Positions 18,274-26,624 are shown, counted from the first letter of the stretch. The stretch: 64,000 nt of DNA from Pedobacter westerhofensis (GCF_900182595.1 NZ_FXTN01000001.1:558001-622000); one strand, 5' to 3'. The notes: generated by a model not told the origin, from the letters alone. Numbers and translations: made by a program.

Positions 18274-19759
18274 GTTGTTTAATAATGTTGAAGATGTTTT
18301 TAACGTGATCAATGGTAGTGAGGGGATTGAGCAGCGTAAATTTGAGATAGAACGACTGATTGATTTTTGTGCCTGCAACCAGGGCTTCGCCCCCGTTGAA
18401 CATGCTTTTTTTAATAAACTGATTCATCTTGCAGATATCTGCCCTATTGTCTCTGGGGTTGTAACGGAAAACCAGGGCACTGATATCAGACTCATTCATC
18501 AGTTCAAAGGCAGGGTCTGCCTGCAGGAGCGCTGCAATTTCTGCAGCGGTCTGGATGATCGTTTCAAAGTAACTTCCCAGCTTTACTTTTCCCATCATCC
18601 TGAGCGTAAACCAGAGCTTTAGGGCATCAAACCGGCGTGTAGTCTGTATGGATTTATTCACCTGATTTGGCAAACCGTCATCATCATGATCTTTAGGGTT
18701 CAGGTAATCTGCGTGATGCGTGATCAGGCCAAACAATTGTTTGTCCTTCACCAGAAAGGCACCGCTGCTAACCGGCTGGAAGAACGACTTGTGATAATCC
18801 ACGGTAACTGAATGTGCCAGTTCTATCCCATTGATCAGCCCGCGGTACTTGCTGGTGAGCAGCAGCCCGCAGCCATACGCTGCGTCAACATGGTACCATA
18901 AATTATATTTTGCAGTTAACCGGCCTATCTCCTGCAGGGGGTCAACGTTACCAAAGTCGGTTGTTCCGGCAGTTCCAACCACCGCAATCGGGATATTTCC
19001 AGCAGCAATTTCCTGTTTGATCGCATCTTCCAGCAGGATGGAGTTCATTCTGAAACTGCGGTCAGTCTTGATCCTGATCACGGATTTTTCTCCCAGCCCC
19101 AGCAGCGAAGCATTCTTCTGGATGCTGAAATGTGCCATTTCCGAAACAAAGATCCTGAAGCGGGAAGCTTCGGGCGGCAGTCCGTTCAGTTTAATATTGT
19201 GGTTTAAATGCGTCAGCGAATAATGGTCTCTGGCCAGTAACAGCCCCATGAGGTTACTCTGCGTGCCTCCGCTGGTAAAAATGCCGTCGGCCTCTGTTCC
19301 ATAGCCTACTTCATTGCAGGTCCATTCAATCAGTTTTTGTTCCATTAACGTTCCACCGGCACTTTGGTCCCAGGTATCCAGTGAGGAATTGATGGAAGAA
19401 ATCATGATTTCTGCTGCAATTGCCGGGATCACCAGCGGACAGTTGAGGTGTGCAATGTATTCAGGATGATGGAATGCAACAGCGTGGTTCGTATACAACA
19501 GCCCCACTTCGTCCAGGAGAGTGTTATAGTCGCTGAGCGGACTGTCCAGATCTACTTTTGCAAATAATGGACGAAGCTGGGCGGGACTAACCCCGCTGAA
19601 TGGTTTTTTGTTGTGATCAAGGAAACGTTTCACAGCCTGACTTACCTTACTGACGGCTATCAGGTACTCCTCTGTGTTGTCATGATGAAAGATATCCTTC
19701 AGCGGATTCTCCTCAAATAAGATGTTTAAATTTTCCTCTTCCAGGTTGAGTGTAAGCAT
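18218..19759 (-). CDS. PLP-dependent decarboxylase (diaminobutyrate/lysine type) of siderophore pathway
   Basis: This group II amino-acid decarboxylase of 513 residues has the PLP-binding lysine in VDYHKSFFQPVSS and the carboxylate pairing HVDAAYGCG upstream of it. The family includes RhbB/Ddc (2,4-diaminobutyrate to 1,3-diaminopropane) and DesA (lysine to cadaverine). The motif alone does not decide, but no diaminobutyrate aminotransferase (RhbA type) is in the cluster, which favours lysine or needs a distant gene. It is first in the operon, provides the diamine backbone and overlaps the fused synthetase gene by 56 bases. The promoter lies in the 472-base gap to the divergent receptor. Confidence 0.92.
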   Translation of the reverse strand: MLTLNLEEENLNILFEENPLKDIFHHDNTEEYLIAVSKVSQAVKRFLDHNKKPFSGVSPAQLRPLFAKVDLDSPLSDYNTLLDEVGLLYTNHAVAFHHPEYIAHLNCPLVIPAIAAEIMISSINSSLDTWDQSAGGTLMEQKLIEWTCNEVGYGTEADGIFTSGGTQSNLMGLLLARDHYSLTHLNHNIKLNGLPPEASRFRIFVSEMAHFSIQKNASLLGLGEKSVIRIKTDRSFRMNSILLEDAIKQEIAAGNIPIAVVGTAGTTDFGNVDPLQEIGRLTAKYNLWYHVDAAYGCGLLLTSKYRGLINGIELAHSVTVDYHKSFFQPVSSGAFLVKDKQLFGLITHHADYLNPKDHDDDGLPNQVNKSIQTTRRFDALKLWFTLRMMGKVKLGSYFETIIQTAAEIAALLQADPAFELMNESDISALVFRYNPRDNRADICKMNQFIKKSMFNGGEALVAGTKINQSFYLKFTLLNPLTTIDHVKNIFNIIKQHGNEYLQFNKTTADFRRN

Positions 19760-20231
19760 AATCTCTTGTTTAGTAACAGTTCAAATGATATAATATGGGT
19801 CTGAAATGCTGGTTTGGGCTAAATATTTGGTTAACGATTATTTAATTTTAGATAATACTATAATCATAAAGAAATACACCTTTCTACGCCTACGATGAAA
19901 TCAATAAATTTTCCCTACAAAGAGAGATATTATTTAGAACAATTCAAAACTATATTTAGAACAGATATAAACAATATTACAATAACCTCATTTTCAGCAT
20001 TGTATATTTAAACAAAACAGGTATATTATAATGACAAATAGGCAGTAATAATTATACTTTTACGATTTAGAGCAATGCAGAGGGTGTTTTAATACACGTT
20101 AAATTGTCAGTTTGAAGATATTTTCATCCGATAATTCTCAATTCATGCTTAAAAAACAAAATAAATCCTCTTATTTGGAATTATTACAAATAAAGCATTT
20201 CTTTGCGGTCAAAATATTAACACAACCAGAT
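19760..20231. promoter_or_regulatory. Divergent control region of siderophore operon and its receptor
   Basis: This AT-rich 472-base gap has no ORF of its own. It contains two identical 11-mers TATTTAGAACA at 19931-19941 and 19953-19963, exactly 22 bases apart (two helix turns), and a loose GATTAT/ATAATC dyad at 19836-19865. Repeats on one face of the helix suit an activator or an iron regulator shared by both transcripts. I found no convincing classical Fur box and no perfect TAnnTTTG in either direction. Confidence 0.45.
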
Positions 20232-22664
20232 ATGAGGAAAAATCTCTACTTAATTTTAGTTTTGCTCACAGCCTTTGCAGGCAGCCTGAATGCACAAAAC
20301 ATAACAGGGAGTATCAGAAGTGAATCACAGCCCCTCAGTGGGGCAAACATCAGGGTGGAAGGCGAAAAGCTTGAAACCAGCACTGGTAACGACGGGCGTT
20401 TTCAACTGAACCTGGAGCCGGGCACGCACAACATCATTGTAAGCTATATTGGCTATACCCAATCTGTACAAAAGGTAAGGCTTGCAAAGGGCCAGAACCT
20501 TGACCTGGACATCGTGCTTCATCCGGGCAATTACATGGACGAAGTTGTAGTGGTATCTTCGCGCAAGCCCAGCAAAATCAGTGAAATACCGGGCACGGTG
20601 TGGATTGTAGACAATCAGCGCTTACAGGAACAAATCCGCGGCGGGGTAAGCTTAAAAGAAGCGCTGGCACAGCTGATTCCGGGTTTGGATGCAGGCCCGC
20701 AGGGGCGCACAAATTATGGCCAGAACCTGAGGGGCAGAAATGTGCTGGTGATGATCGACGGGGTTTCCCTGAACAGTACCCGGGGCGTAAGCAGGCAATT
20801 TGATGCGATCGATCCTTTTAACATTGAACGCATCGAGGTTCTTTCAGGTGCAAGCTCCATCTATGGCGGTGGTGCAACCGGCGGGATCATCAATATCATT
20901 ACGAAGAAAGGCCAGACCGGGCCGGCAGCATTCACCACAGAAGCAGGTGCCCGCAGCGGCTTAAAGCAGAAATCTGATCATGATGTGCGCATAGCTCAAT
21001 CGGTATCCGGCGGAAGCGAAAACTTTAAGGGACGGATCGGTATCGCCTACCAGAAAAACAATGCGGCATTTGATGCTGATAACAAACAGATTTTCACTGA
21101 TATCACGCAGACCGACCTTCAGTATAACCAGTCGTTCGATATCTTTGCCAATACAGAGTTCAAGTTAAGCCCTAAACAAACGCTGAAAGTTAATGCCCAA
21201 TACTATAATTCGGGATATGTAGGATCAAAGGATCTTTACCTGGGGCCAAACCTGAGCGGCTTGCTGAGCAATGGGGCATTGTTGGAAATGAGGGATGGTT
21301 TTGTATCCTCAGTAAACCCTAAAACGTCGCGCGCAGCAGTAAATGCTGATTATCACGCCGCGGACGTTCTGGGTGGGCAGGACCTGTACATCCAGGGATC
21401 TGCAAGAAATGAGAAATTCAGCTTTCATCCTTTCCCTGCACAGGTACGAAACGCCTCTGTACCCGGAGGCGGACTGCTTTATGGCGGATCTTCAACGCAA
21501 AGTACGCAGTACCATGCCCTGAAAGCGCTGCTGACCAAACAGTGGTCGTCTTTTAATGTCACCTATGGTATTGATGCCGATAATGAAAGTTTTGATGCCA
21601 ACCAGACCTTGTTCGACAGGACGGCAACAGCGCTGAGCGGCGGCCTCACCAACAATGGAATTGCAAAAGTGGGCCGTTATCCCGGCTTTAGGGTAAACGG
21701 TATTTCCGGGTATGCACAGGCACAATGGAACTTAACCTCAGGTCTGAGCTTATCAGGTGGCATCAGGCAGCAAAGGATGTATGTGAAAGTTAATGATTTT
21801 GCCGGAGCCGATGTACAGGCATTGATTGCCTATGGATTGGGCAGGACTGCCACACCTATTCCGGGCGGCAAAAACCATTACGATGTAAACCTGCTCAACG
21901 GTGGTCTGGTTTACAAGCTCTCAGAACCTGAGCAGGTATGGGTTAATTTTGCCCAGGGATTTACGCTGGCAGACCCGGCAAAATATTACGGACAGGGCAC
22001 TTATACGCTGGTGGGAACCAACTGGAACCTGCTGAGCGGCACAAGCGTAAATTCATCACCGCTTACCGGTATTAAAACTGACCAACTGGAAGCAGGATGG
22101 CGCCACCGCAGTAAGGTAGTAAACGCCCAGCTTGCAGCTTTCTATTCATGGTCTGAAAAAAACCTGGCGGTAGTTCCCGTTACGCTTGCAGTAACGGTAG
22201 AAGACCAGAAGCGCCGCAACCTTGGTGCTGAAGGCTCTGTACAGGTAAACCTTCCCTTAGGACTCGAAATTGGCGGAAACGGGATCTATATCAAATCGCA
22301 GAACAAGCAGGGCGACTCCTGGAAACGGCAGAACGTTACCGATGCAAGTCCTTCAAAATCAACGGCTTTCCTGGGCTGGAGAAACAAATCGGTAGGTTTT
22401 AAAGTACAGGGCTTCCACTCGTTCGACCTGGAAGATTACCTGGACAACAAGCTGAAAGGATATACTACGATCGATTTACTGGGCAGCGTAAAACTCCCTC
22501 TCGGAAGGCTGTCATTTGGTGTGCAGAACCTGCTGAACAAAGATTACCAGACGATCTGGAGCCAGCGCTCACAGTTGTTGTATAATGGACTGGCAACACC
22601 GCAGACTTTCTATTATCCGGGACGCGGCCGTACCTTTAACCTGAATTATACCATCAATTATTAA
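20232..22664 (+). CDS. TonB-dependent siderophore receptor
   Basis: This outer-membrane receptor probably re-imports the ferric form of the siderophore made by the divergent operon. The 810-residue start MRKNLYLILVLL is chosen because it opens a signal peptide ending GSLNAQ; a longer frame from 20112 adds 40 residues with no signal character. Order: carboxypeptidase-regulatory-like domain about residues 25-105 (GSIRSESQPLSGANIRVEG), TonB-box-like DEVVVVSSR, plug (ALAQLIPGLDAGPQGRTNYG, NVLVMIDGVSLNS, GATGGIINIITKKG) and a 22-strand barrel with C-terminal LNYTINY. The ligand assignment rests on position only. Confidence 0.93.
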   Translation: MRKNLYLILVLLTAFAGSLNAQNITGSIRSESQPLSGANIRVEGEKLETSTGNDGRFQLNLEPGTHNIIVSYIGYTQSVQKVRLAKGQNLDLDIVLHPGNYMDEVVVVSSRKPSKISEIPGTVWIVDNQRLQEQIRGGVSLKEALAQLIPGLDAGPQGRTNYGQNLRGRNVLVMIDGVSLNSTRGVSRQFDAIDPFNIERIEVLSGASSIYGGGATGGIINIITKKGQTGPAAFTTEAGARSGLKQKSDHDVRIAQSVSGGSENFKGRIGIAYQKNNAAFDADNKQIFTDITQTDLQYNQSFDIFANTEFKLSPKQTLKVNAQYYNSGYVGSKDLYLGPNLSGLLSNGALLEMRDGFVSSVNPKTSRAAVNADYHAADVLGGQDLYIQGSARNEKFSFHPFPAQVRNASVPGGGLLYGGSSTQSTQYHALKALLTKQWSSFNVTYGIDADNESFDANQTLFDRTATALSGGLTNNGIAKVGRYPGFRVNGISGYAQAQWNLTSGLSLSGGIRQQRMYVKVNDFAGADVQALIAYGLGRTATPIPGGKNHYDVNLLNGGLVYKLSEPEQVWVNFAQGFTLADPAKYYGQGTYTLVGTNWNLLSGTSVNSSPLTGIKTDQLEAGWRHRSKVVNAQLAAFYSWSEKNLAVVPVTLAVTVEDQKRRNLGAEGSVQVNLPLGLEIGGNGIYIKSQNKQGDSWKRQNVTDASPSKSTAFLGWRNKSVGFKVQGFHSFDLEDYLDNKLKGYTTIDLLGSVKLPLGRLSFGVQNLLNKDYQTIWSQRSQLLYNGLATPQTFYYPGRGRTFNLNYTINY

Positions 22665-22687
22665 AATATTTTTTGAGTTTTGGCATG

Positions 22688-22720
22688 AAAAGCGGGTGCC
22701 CAAAAAGCATCCGTTTTTTT
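22688..22720 (+). terminator. Terminator after siderophore receptor
   Basis: CGGGTGC (22693-22699) pairs with GCATCCG (22707-22713) through one G-U, A/T pairs extend the stem outward, and seven T follow (22714-22720). It overlaps the stop codon of the convergent miaE gene. Confidence 0.85.
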
Positions 22721-23300
22721 ATCCGTGAATGGCCTGCTTATTGCCATAACTCCGGATCAGTTCACCTTCAAAATCCAGCCACTCTTTCCACCTTTTATCT
22801 ACATCGGTATCAATGGTGTATTTGCGGGCAAAATTGAGGAACGTAGTATAATGACCAGCTTCAGACACCATCAGTTCGTGGTAAAACTTTGCGAGTTCAG
22901 GATCTTTAATATTTTGCGATAACACCCGGAACCGCTCACAGCTTCTTGCTTCTATCATTGCGGCAAACAAAAGACGATCGATAAAAGCCTGGTTCCTGCT
23001 GCCGTCCCTCTTGTTGAATTTAACTAACCTGCCTACATAATCATCCTTGCGCTCACGTCCCAGGGTGTATCCACGCTTTTTGATAATATCAACAACCATC
23101 TGGAAATGTTCCATTTCTTCGATCGCAATCGCCGTCAGCTCTTCCACAAGATCCATATGCTCAGAATTTTGCGTAATTAACGTGATTGCATTCGTCGCCG
23201 CTTTCTGCTCACACCAGGCATGGTCTGTAAGGATTTCCTCCAGGTTAGATTCTGCAATGTTTGCCCAGCGGGGGTCTGTTAATAGTTTTAATCCAAGCAT
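22719..23300 (-). CDS. miaE: tRNA-(ms[2]io[6]A)-hydroxylase MiaE
   Basis: This non-haem di-iron monooxygenase hydroxylates 2-methylthio-N6-isopentenyl-adenosine at position 37 of tRNAs reading UNN codons. The 193-residue length and four-helix ferritin-like layout fit. Iron ligands appear as EEILTDHAWCEQ (first Glu), EEMEHF (EExxH, about residue 86), EARSCERF and SEAGHYTTF (second ExxH). The start MLGLKLLTDPRW is the family's usual one, and a -7 element lies 25 bases upstream. The gene stands alone between a terminator and a divergent glycosyltransferase. Confidence 0.93.
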   Translation of the reverse strand: MLGLKLLTDPRWANIAESNLEEILTDHAWCEQKAATNAITLITQNSEHMDLVEELTAIAIEEMEHFQMVVDIIKKRGYTLGRERKDDYVGRLVKFNKRDGSRNQAFIDRLLFAAMIEARSCERFRVLSQNIKDPELAKFYHELMVSEAGHYTTFLNFARKYTIDTDVDKRWKEWLDFEGELIRSYGNKQAIHG

Positions 23301-23324
23301 GAGTTTCTGATAATTCTTTCTTCA

Positions 23325-23332
23325 CAAAATTA
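23325..23332 (-). promoter_or_regulatory. -7 element of miaE
   Basis: TAATTTTG on the minus strand matches the Bacteroidota -7 consensus TAnnTTTG exactly, 25 bases upstream of the miaE start. Confidence 0.5.
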
Positions 23333-23348
23333 GTAATAATTTAGACGA

Positions 23349-24587
23349 ATGAACAAGAAGACTCTCCTCATTATTGGACTGGTATGGCCGGAGCCCCGCT
23401 CCTCTGCGGCCGGGACGCGGATTATCCAGCTGGCAGAGCTGTTCCTTGCCAGATCATACCAGGTGACCTTCGCGTCCGCAGCCTCAAAAGGTGAGTTTAG
23501 CTATCCTCTGGAAGAGATGGGCGTCGCTGAACAGGAAGTCAGGTTAAACGATACGGGCTTTAATACATTGCTAAAAGAACTGATGCCGGATATTGTACTT
23601 TTTGACCGCTTTGCAATCGAAGAACAATACGGCTGGCGGGTGCAGCAGGAATGTCCCGATGCGTTGAGAATACTGGATACAGAAGATCTCCATTGCCTGC
23701 GCCATGCACGGCAGCAGGCCATCAAAACCGGTAAGCCACTGGATTTGTTTACAGATCTTGCTAAAAGAGAGATTGCCTCTGTTTTACGCTGCGATCTTTC
23801 ACTGATCATTTCTGAGTACGAAATGAACATCCTGCGGGAACAATTTCACGTCGATGCCTCTTTACTGTGCTACCTTCCCTTCCTGGAAGATGAGATCACC
23901 GAAAAAAAGATACAAAACTGGAAAGGATTTGAAGAACGTGAAGGCTTTGTGTTTATTGGCAATTATTTACATGAGCCCAACTGGAATACGCTTCAGTTTC
24001 TGAAAACCCGGATATGGCCGTTATTGCGTAAGAAACTTCCTGCTGCAGTGATGCATATATACGGTGCCTATGCAGCTGCAAAAGTGATGCAGCTCCATAA
24101 TGCCAAAGAAAACTTCTATGTTCATGGCCGTGCCGGGGATGCAAGGGAGACCATCGCCGCCCATAAGGTATTGCTTGCGCCCATACAATTTGGGGCAGGT
24201 TTAAAAGGGAAGTTTATCGACGCCATGCAGTCAGGCACTCCTGCTGTAACCACTTCTGCAGGCGCCGAAGCCATGCAGGGAGAACTGGACTGGAACGGTG
24301 CGGTTACAGATGATCCGGCTAGCTTTGTTGATGAAGCCATCAGGCTGTATGAGGACAAAAACCTGTGGTTATCCGCACAGCGAAACGGCGCCCGGATGAT
24401 CAATGAACGCTATGAAAAAATTAAACTGGGGGCTGTCTTTCTGGAAACAATTGATTCTTTGTTAATTAACTATAAAGCACACCGCAATCATAATTTCATC
24501 GGGCAGATCCTGCAGTATCAAACCCTGAGCAGCTCGAAATATATGTCTTTATGGATTGAAGAAAAAAATAAAAACAGCAGGGTTTGA
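23349..24587 (+). CDS. Glycosyltransferase family 4-like protein
   Basis: The 412-residue cytosolic enzyme has a GT-B fold. The N-terminal half starts with a Rossmann strand and a donor/acceptor loop (LIIGLVWPEPRSSAAGTR). The C-terminal half shows the retaining GT4-type sugar-nucleotide site (FIGNYLHEPNWNTLQFLK, HGRAGDARETIAAHKVLLAP, FGAGLKGKFIDAMQSGTPAV). It probably transfers a sugar from a nucleotide donor to a glycan or lipid acceptor, which is not identifiable. No other polysaccharide genes surround it, so it may be a stand-alone modifier. The gene is divergent from miaE, with 48 bases between starts. Confidence 0.85.
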   Translation: MNKKTLLIIGLVWPEPRSSAAGTRIIQLAELFLARSYQVTFASAASKGEFSYPLEEMGVAEQEVRLNDTGFNTLLKELMPDIVLFDRFAIEEQYGWRVQQECPDALRILDTEDLHCLRHARQQAIKTGKPLDLFTDLAKREIASVLRCDLSLIISEYEMNILREQFHVDASLLCYLPFLEDEITEKKIQNWKGFEEREGFVFIGNYLHEPNWNTLQFLKTRIWPLLRKKLPAAVMHIYGAYAAAKVMQLHNAKENFYVHGRAGDARETIAAHKVLLAPIQFGAGLKGKFIDAMQSGTPAVTTSAGAEAMQGELDWNGAVTDDPASFVDEAIRLYEDKNLWLSAQRNGARMINERYEKIKLGAVFLETIDSLLINYKAHRNHNFIGQILQYQTLSSSKYMSLWIEEKNKNSRV

Positions 24588-24689
24588 ACGCGCTGAAAAT
24601 AGATTTAGCATTTAAGCGGAACAGCCTAATAATGACGATTATAGCTTATTAAAGCAGATATTTGATTAAAAAGACGCAGTGATGTTAAA

Positions 24690-24725
24690 ATATCTTTGTA
24701 TCATTGCGCCCTTGTACAAAGATAT
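24690..24725 (+). promoter_or_regulatory. parA promoter with overlapping perfect 11-bp dyad (candidate autorepressor operator)
   Basis: TATCTTTG at 24691-24698 fits TAnnTTTG exactly. It is embedded in the left arm ATATCTTTGTA (24690-24700) of a perfect inverted repeat whose right arm TACAAAGATAT is at 24715-24725, 14 bases away and ending six bases before the parA start codon. A protein bound to both arms would cover the promoter and transcription start, as in self-repressed partition operons. Confidence 0.6.
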
Positions 24726-24731
24726 ATTGAT

Positions 24732-25475
24732 ATGAAGATTATAGCTGTTATCAACCATAAAGGCGGCACAGGAAAAACAACATCTGCTCTGAATATTGGC
24801 GCAGGATTAGCTCGTTTGAAGAAAAAAACTTTGTTGGTGGATATCGATCCCCAATCCAACTTAACGGAAGGACTGGGATTAAGGGATGTAGAAACATCCA
24901 TCTACGACAGCATTAAAAATGACAGCCCGCTTCCGGTAGAAACCATCTCAGAATATTTGGATATCGTTCCTTCTTCACTTGACCTTTTAGGGGCAGAGAT
25001 TGAACTGGTATCGAGGCTTGGCAGGGAAACCATCCTGAAAAGATTGTTAAAGCCACTGGCAGGAAAATACGATTATGTACTGATCGACTGTGCGCCTGCC
25101 CTGGGAATGCTGACCGTAAATGCACTGGTTGCTGCGGACACGGTGATGATCCCGCTGGAAGCAGAATATTTTGCCTACAGGGGGATCGACCGACTGGTAT
25201 CGATCATCTCAGATGTAAGGACGCATTACAATGAAGACCTGACCATTGGCGGCGTATTTATTACCAAGATCAATCCAAGAAGGGTAATCACAGAGCAGAT
25301 CACCGGCAGTATCAAAAAGTATTTTAATGATAAGCTCTTTGATACTTCGGTGCGGATCAATGTCGCGCTGGTAGAAGCACAGCTGAAAGGAATAGACGTT
25401 TTTCAATACGCCCCCGCATCAAACGGAGCCATTGACTATTCCAATCTGGTAGATGAAATTTTAGTAAAAATATAA
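24732..25475 (+). CDS. ParA-family partition ATPase
   Basis: The 247-residue deviant-Walker ATPase has the Walker A motif KGGTGKTT (residues 9-16, with signature lysine K10), Walker A' region DIDPQSNLTEGLGL and Walker B DYVLIDCAPALG. Proteins of this type form ATP-dependent patterns on nucleoid DNA to move plasmids, chromosomes or protein cargo. The start MKIIAVINHKGG is chosen because the 12-residue extension from 24696 overlaps the promoter. There is no N-terminal HTH, so it is the short (type Ib/Soj-like) form, which relies on its partner for repression. A small RHH-like partner gene follows three bases later. Confidence 0.92.
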   Translation: MKIIAVINHKGGTGKTTSALNIGAGLARLKKKTLLVDIDPQSNLTEGLGLRDVETSIYDSIKNDSPLPVETISEYLDIVPSSLDLLGAEIELVSRLGRETILKRLLKPLAGKYDYVLIDCAPALGMLTVNALVAADTVMIPLEAEYFAYRGIDRLVSIISDVRTHYNEDLTIGGVFITKINPRRVITEQITGSIKKYFNDKLFDTSVRINVALVEAQLKGIDVFQYAPASNGAIDYSNLVDEILVKI

Positions 25476-25478
25476 GAT

Positions 25479-25730
25479 ATGGCAAAGAAAAACTTAGGTG
25501 ATATAGAGGATAACAACAAGAATTTAGGAGGAGTATCTGCCCTGTTCAATTCTCCGTTAAAAGAGACAAAGGAAACAAAACAGGTTTCAGTGCCTGAAGA
25601 AGAAATTGTCACCTACCCTCTCCGCATGAAAAAAAGTGCGCTGAAAGCGCTGAAGATTCTGGGCGCACAACAGGGGATTACAGTGAAAGACCTGATCATG
25701 TCTGTGATAGAAAAAGAATACGATCTCTGA
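25479..25730 (+). CDS. Small ribbon-helix-helix-like partner of ParA
   Basis: The 83-residue protein is in an operon with parA, three bases after its stop. The N-terminal half is low-complexity and charged (EDNNKNLGG, KETKETKQVSVPEEE), likely disordered. The C-terminal half resembles a ribbon-helix-helix DNA-binding fold: strand VTYPLRMK, helix SALKALKILGAQQ, turn GIT, helix VKDLIMSVIEKEY. That architecture (flexible tail plus RHH) is the one described for ParG-type centromere-binding proteins in type Ib partition systems, where the tail stimulates the ATPase and the RHH represses the operon. No larger ParB gene is present. The role is inferred from shape and context. Confidence 0.75.
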   Translation: MAKKNLGDIEDNNKNLGGVSALFNSPLKETKETKQVSVPEEEIVTYPLRMKKSALKALKILGAQQGITVKDLIMSVIEKEYDL

Positions 25731-25737
25731 TTCAATT

Positions 25738-25782
25738 GATGATCAATGTATACAGATATCTGTATACATTGATCATCTTTTA
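25738..25782 (+). repeat. Perfect 40-bp palindrome after the parA operon (terminator and/or binding site)
   Basis: Bases 25738-25777 are a perfect palindrome with no spacer; the left 20 bases read GATGATCAATGTATACAGAT. A short T run (25778-25781) follows, so in RNA it would be a very stable terminator hairpin seven bases past the stop. Full symmetry into the centre and nested GTATAC and GATATC are unusual for a mere terminator. Confidence 0.8.
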
Positions 25783-25794
25783 GCAGTTCTGCCC

Positions 25795-26619
25795 TTAGTC
25801 TACGGTTAATGTTTTCTTATTTGTGGTGTTCACACTGAAATAGCCCAGTGCGTTGTTGCTGATATTTGAAGGAGGGTTTCCCGGTGTTACACCGCCCCCC
25901 GGGCCATTGTCCGTTTGCTGGCTCAGTGTAAACCAGTAGGTAAACACATCTTTGTCAATACACTGCATTTCCACTTCGGCAACATCGCCGGTTTTTAGCT
26001 TTTCATTGAGGTCGTCATCATAAAAAAGCGTCTCGGTAACTTCATTGCCATTGGTGAGCCTGTCATTGTCTGCATAAACAGTTTTGATCTGTACCCCATT
26101 TACTTTCATGATCCAGCGGTACTGGTTTACCTGATCTGCGGGGTCTCTGAAATGCGCTTCTACTGTTTTGATATCGTCGCCGCCAAAAGTGATGATTTTG
26201 ATACTGAGCGTATCCAGTTTCACCAGCGAAGGCATCGTAGATGAAGCGGTGTAGGTGGTGTTTTTTGCAACTACTTTCATCGTATATTTATGACCGGTTT
26301 CAGCTTTTAAAGAAGGATAGGTATAGATTCCGGGTTTAGTTTCAGTGAAAGTCCATGTGTGGTTATCATCGTCTGTGACTACCACCTGCGCGCCTGTTAC
26401 CGGAGGATATACATTGCTGTTGGTATACGGTACCGATTCTGTCACGGTGATCGTTTGAACACCCAGCTGATCGGTGATCATACCTTCGATCACCAGCTTG
26501 CTGGCAGAAGTATTCAGTTTCACATCGATTACCTTTTCACAGGAAGCAGAGCTGATGAGGATGCCCAGTGAAAGGCAGCTGTAAGTGATATATTTTAAGA
26601 GGAAGTTATAGTGTTGCAT
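25795..26619 (-). CDS. DUF4249 outer-membrane lipoprotein
   Basis: The 274-residue protein has a lipoprotein signal (GILISSASC, lipidated Cys near residue 27) followed by EKVIDVKLN, the typical start of DUF4249 proteins. The body is beta-rich with an Ig-like N-terminal part (KLVIEGMITDQLGVQTITV). It starts five bases after the stop of a TonB-dependent receptor gene. DUF4249 proteins regularly accompany such receptors in Bacteroidota and are presumed surface partners, in analogy to SusD. It ends close to the palindrome at 25738-25777, which lies between it and the convergent parA operon and may terminate both. Confidence 0.88.
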   Translation of the reverse strand: MQHYNFLLKYITYSCLSLGILISSASCEKVIDVKLNTSASKLVIEGMITDQLGVQTITVTESVPYTNSNVYPPVTGAQVVVTDDDNHTWTFTETKPGIYTYPSLKAETGHKYTMKVVAKNTTYTASSTMPSLVKLDTLSIKIITFGGDDIKTVEAHFRDPADQVNQYRWIMKVNGVQIKTVYADNDRLTNGNEVTETLFYDDDLNEKLKTGDVAEVEMQCIDKDVFTYWFTLSQQTDNGPGGGVTPGNPPSNISNNALGYFSVNTTNKKTLTVD

Positions 26620-26624
26620 GACGT

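Noticed and set aside
19851..19870. Possible Fur box (GATAATACTATAATCATAAA)
   Set aside because: Only the first six bases fit the Fur 19-mer; in such AT-rich DNA this is expected by chance.
25479..25730. Classical ParB downstream of ParA
   Set aside because: At 83 residues, without the ParB/Srx or KorB-type HTH motifs, it cannot be a full ParB; the RHH-like reading fits better.
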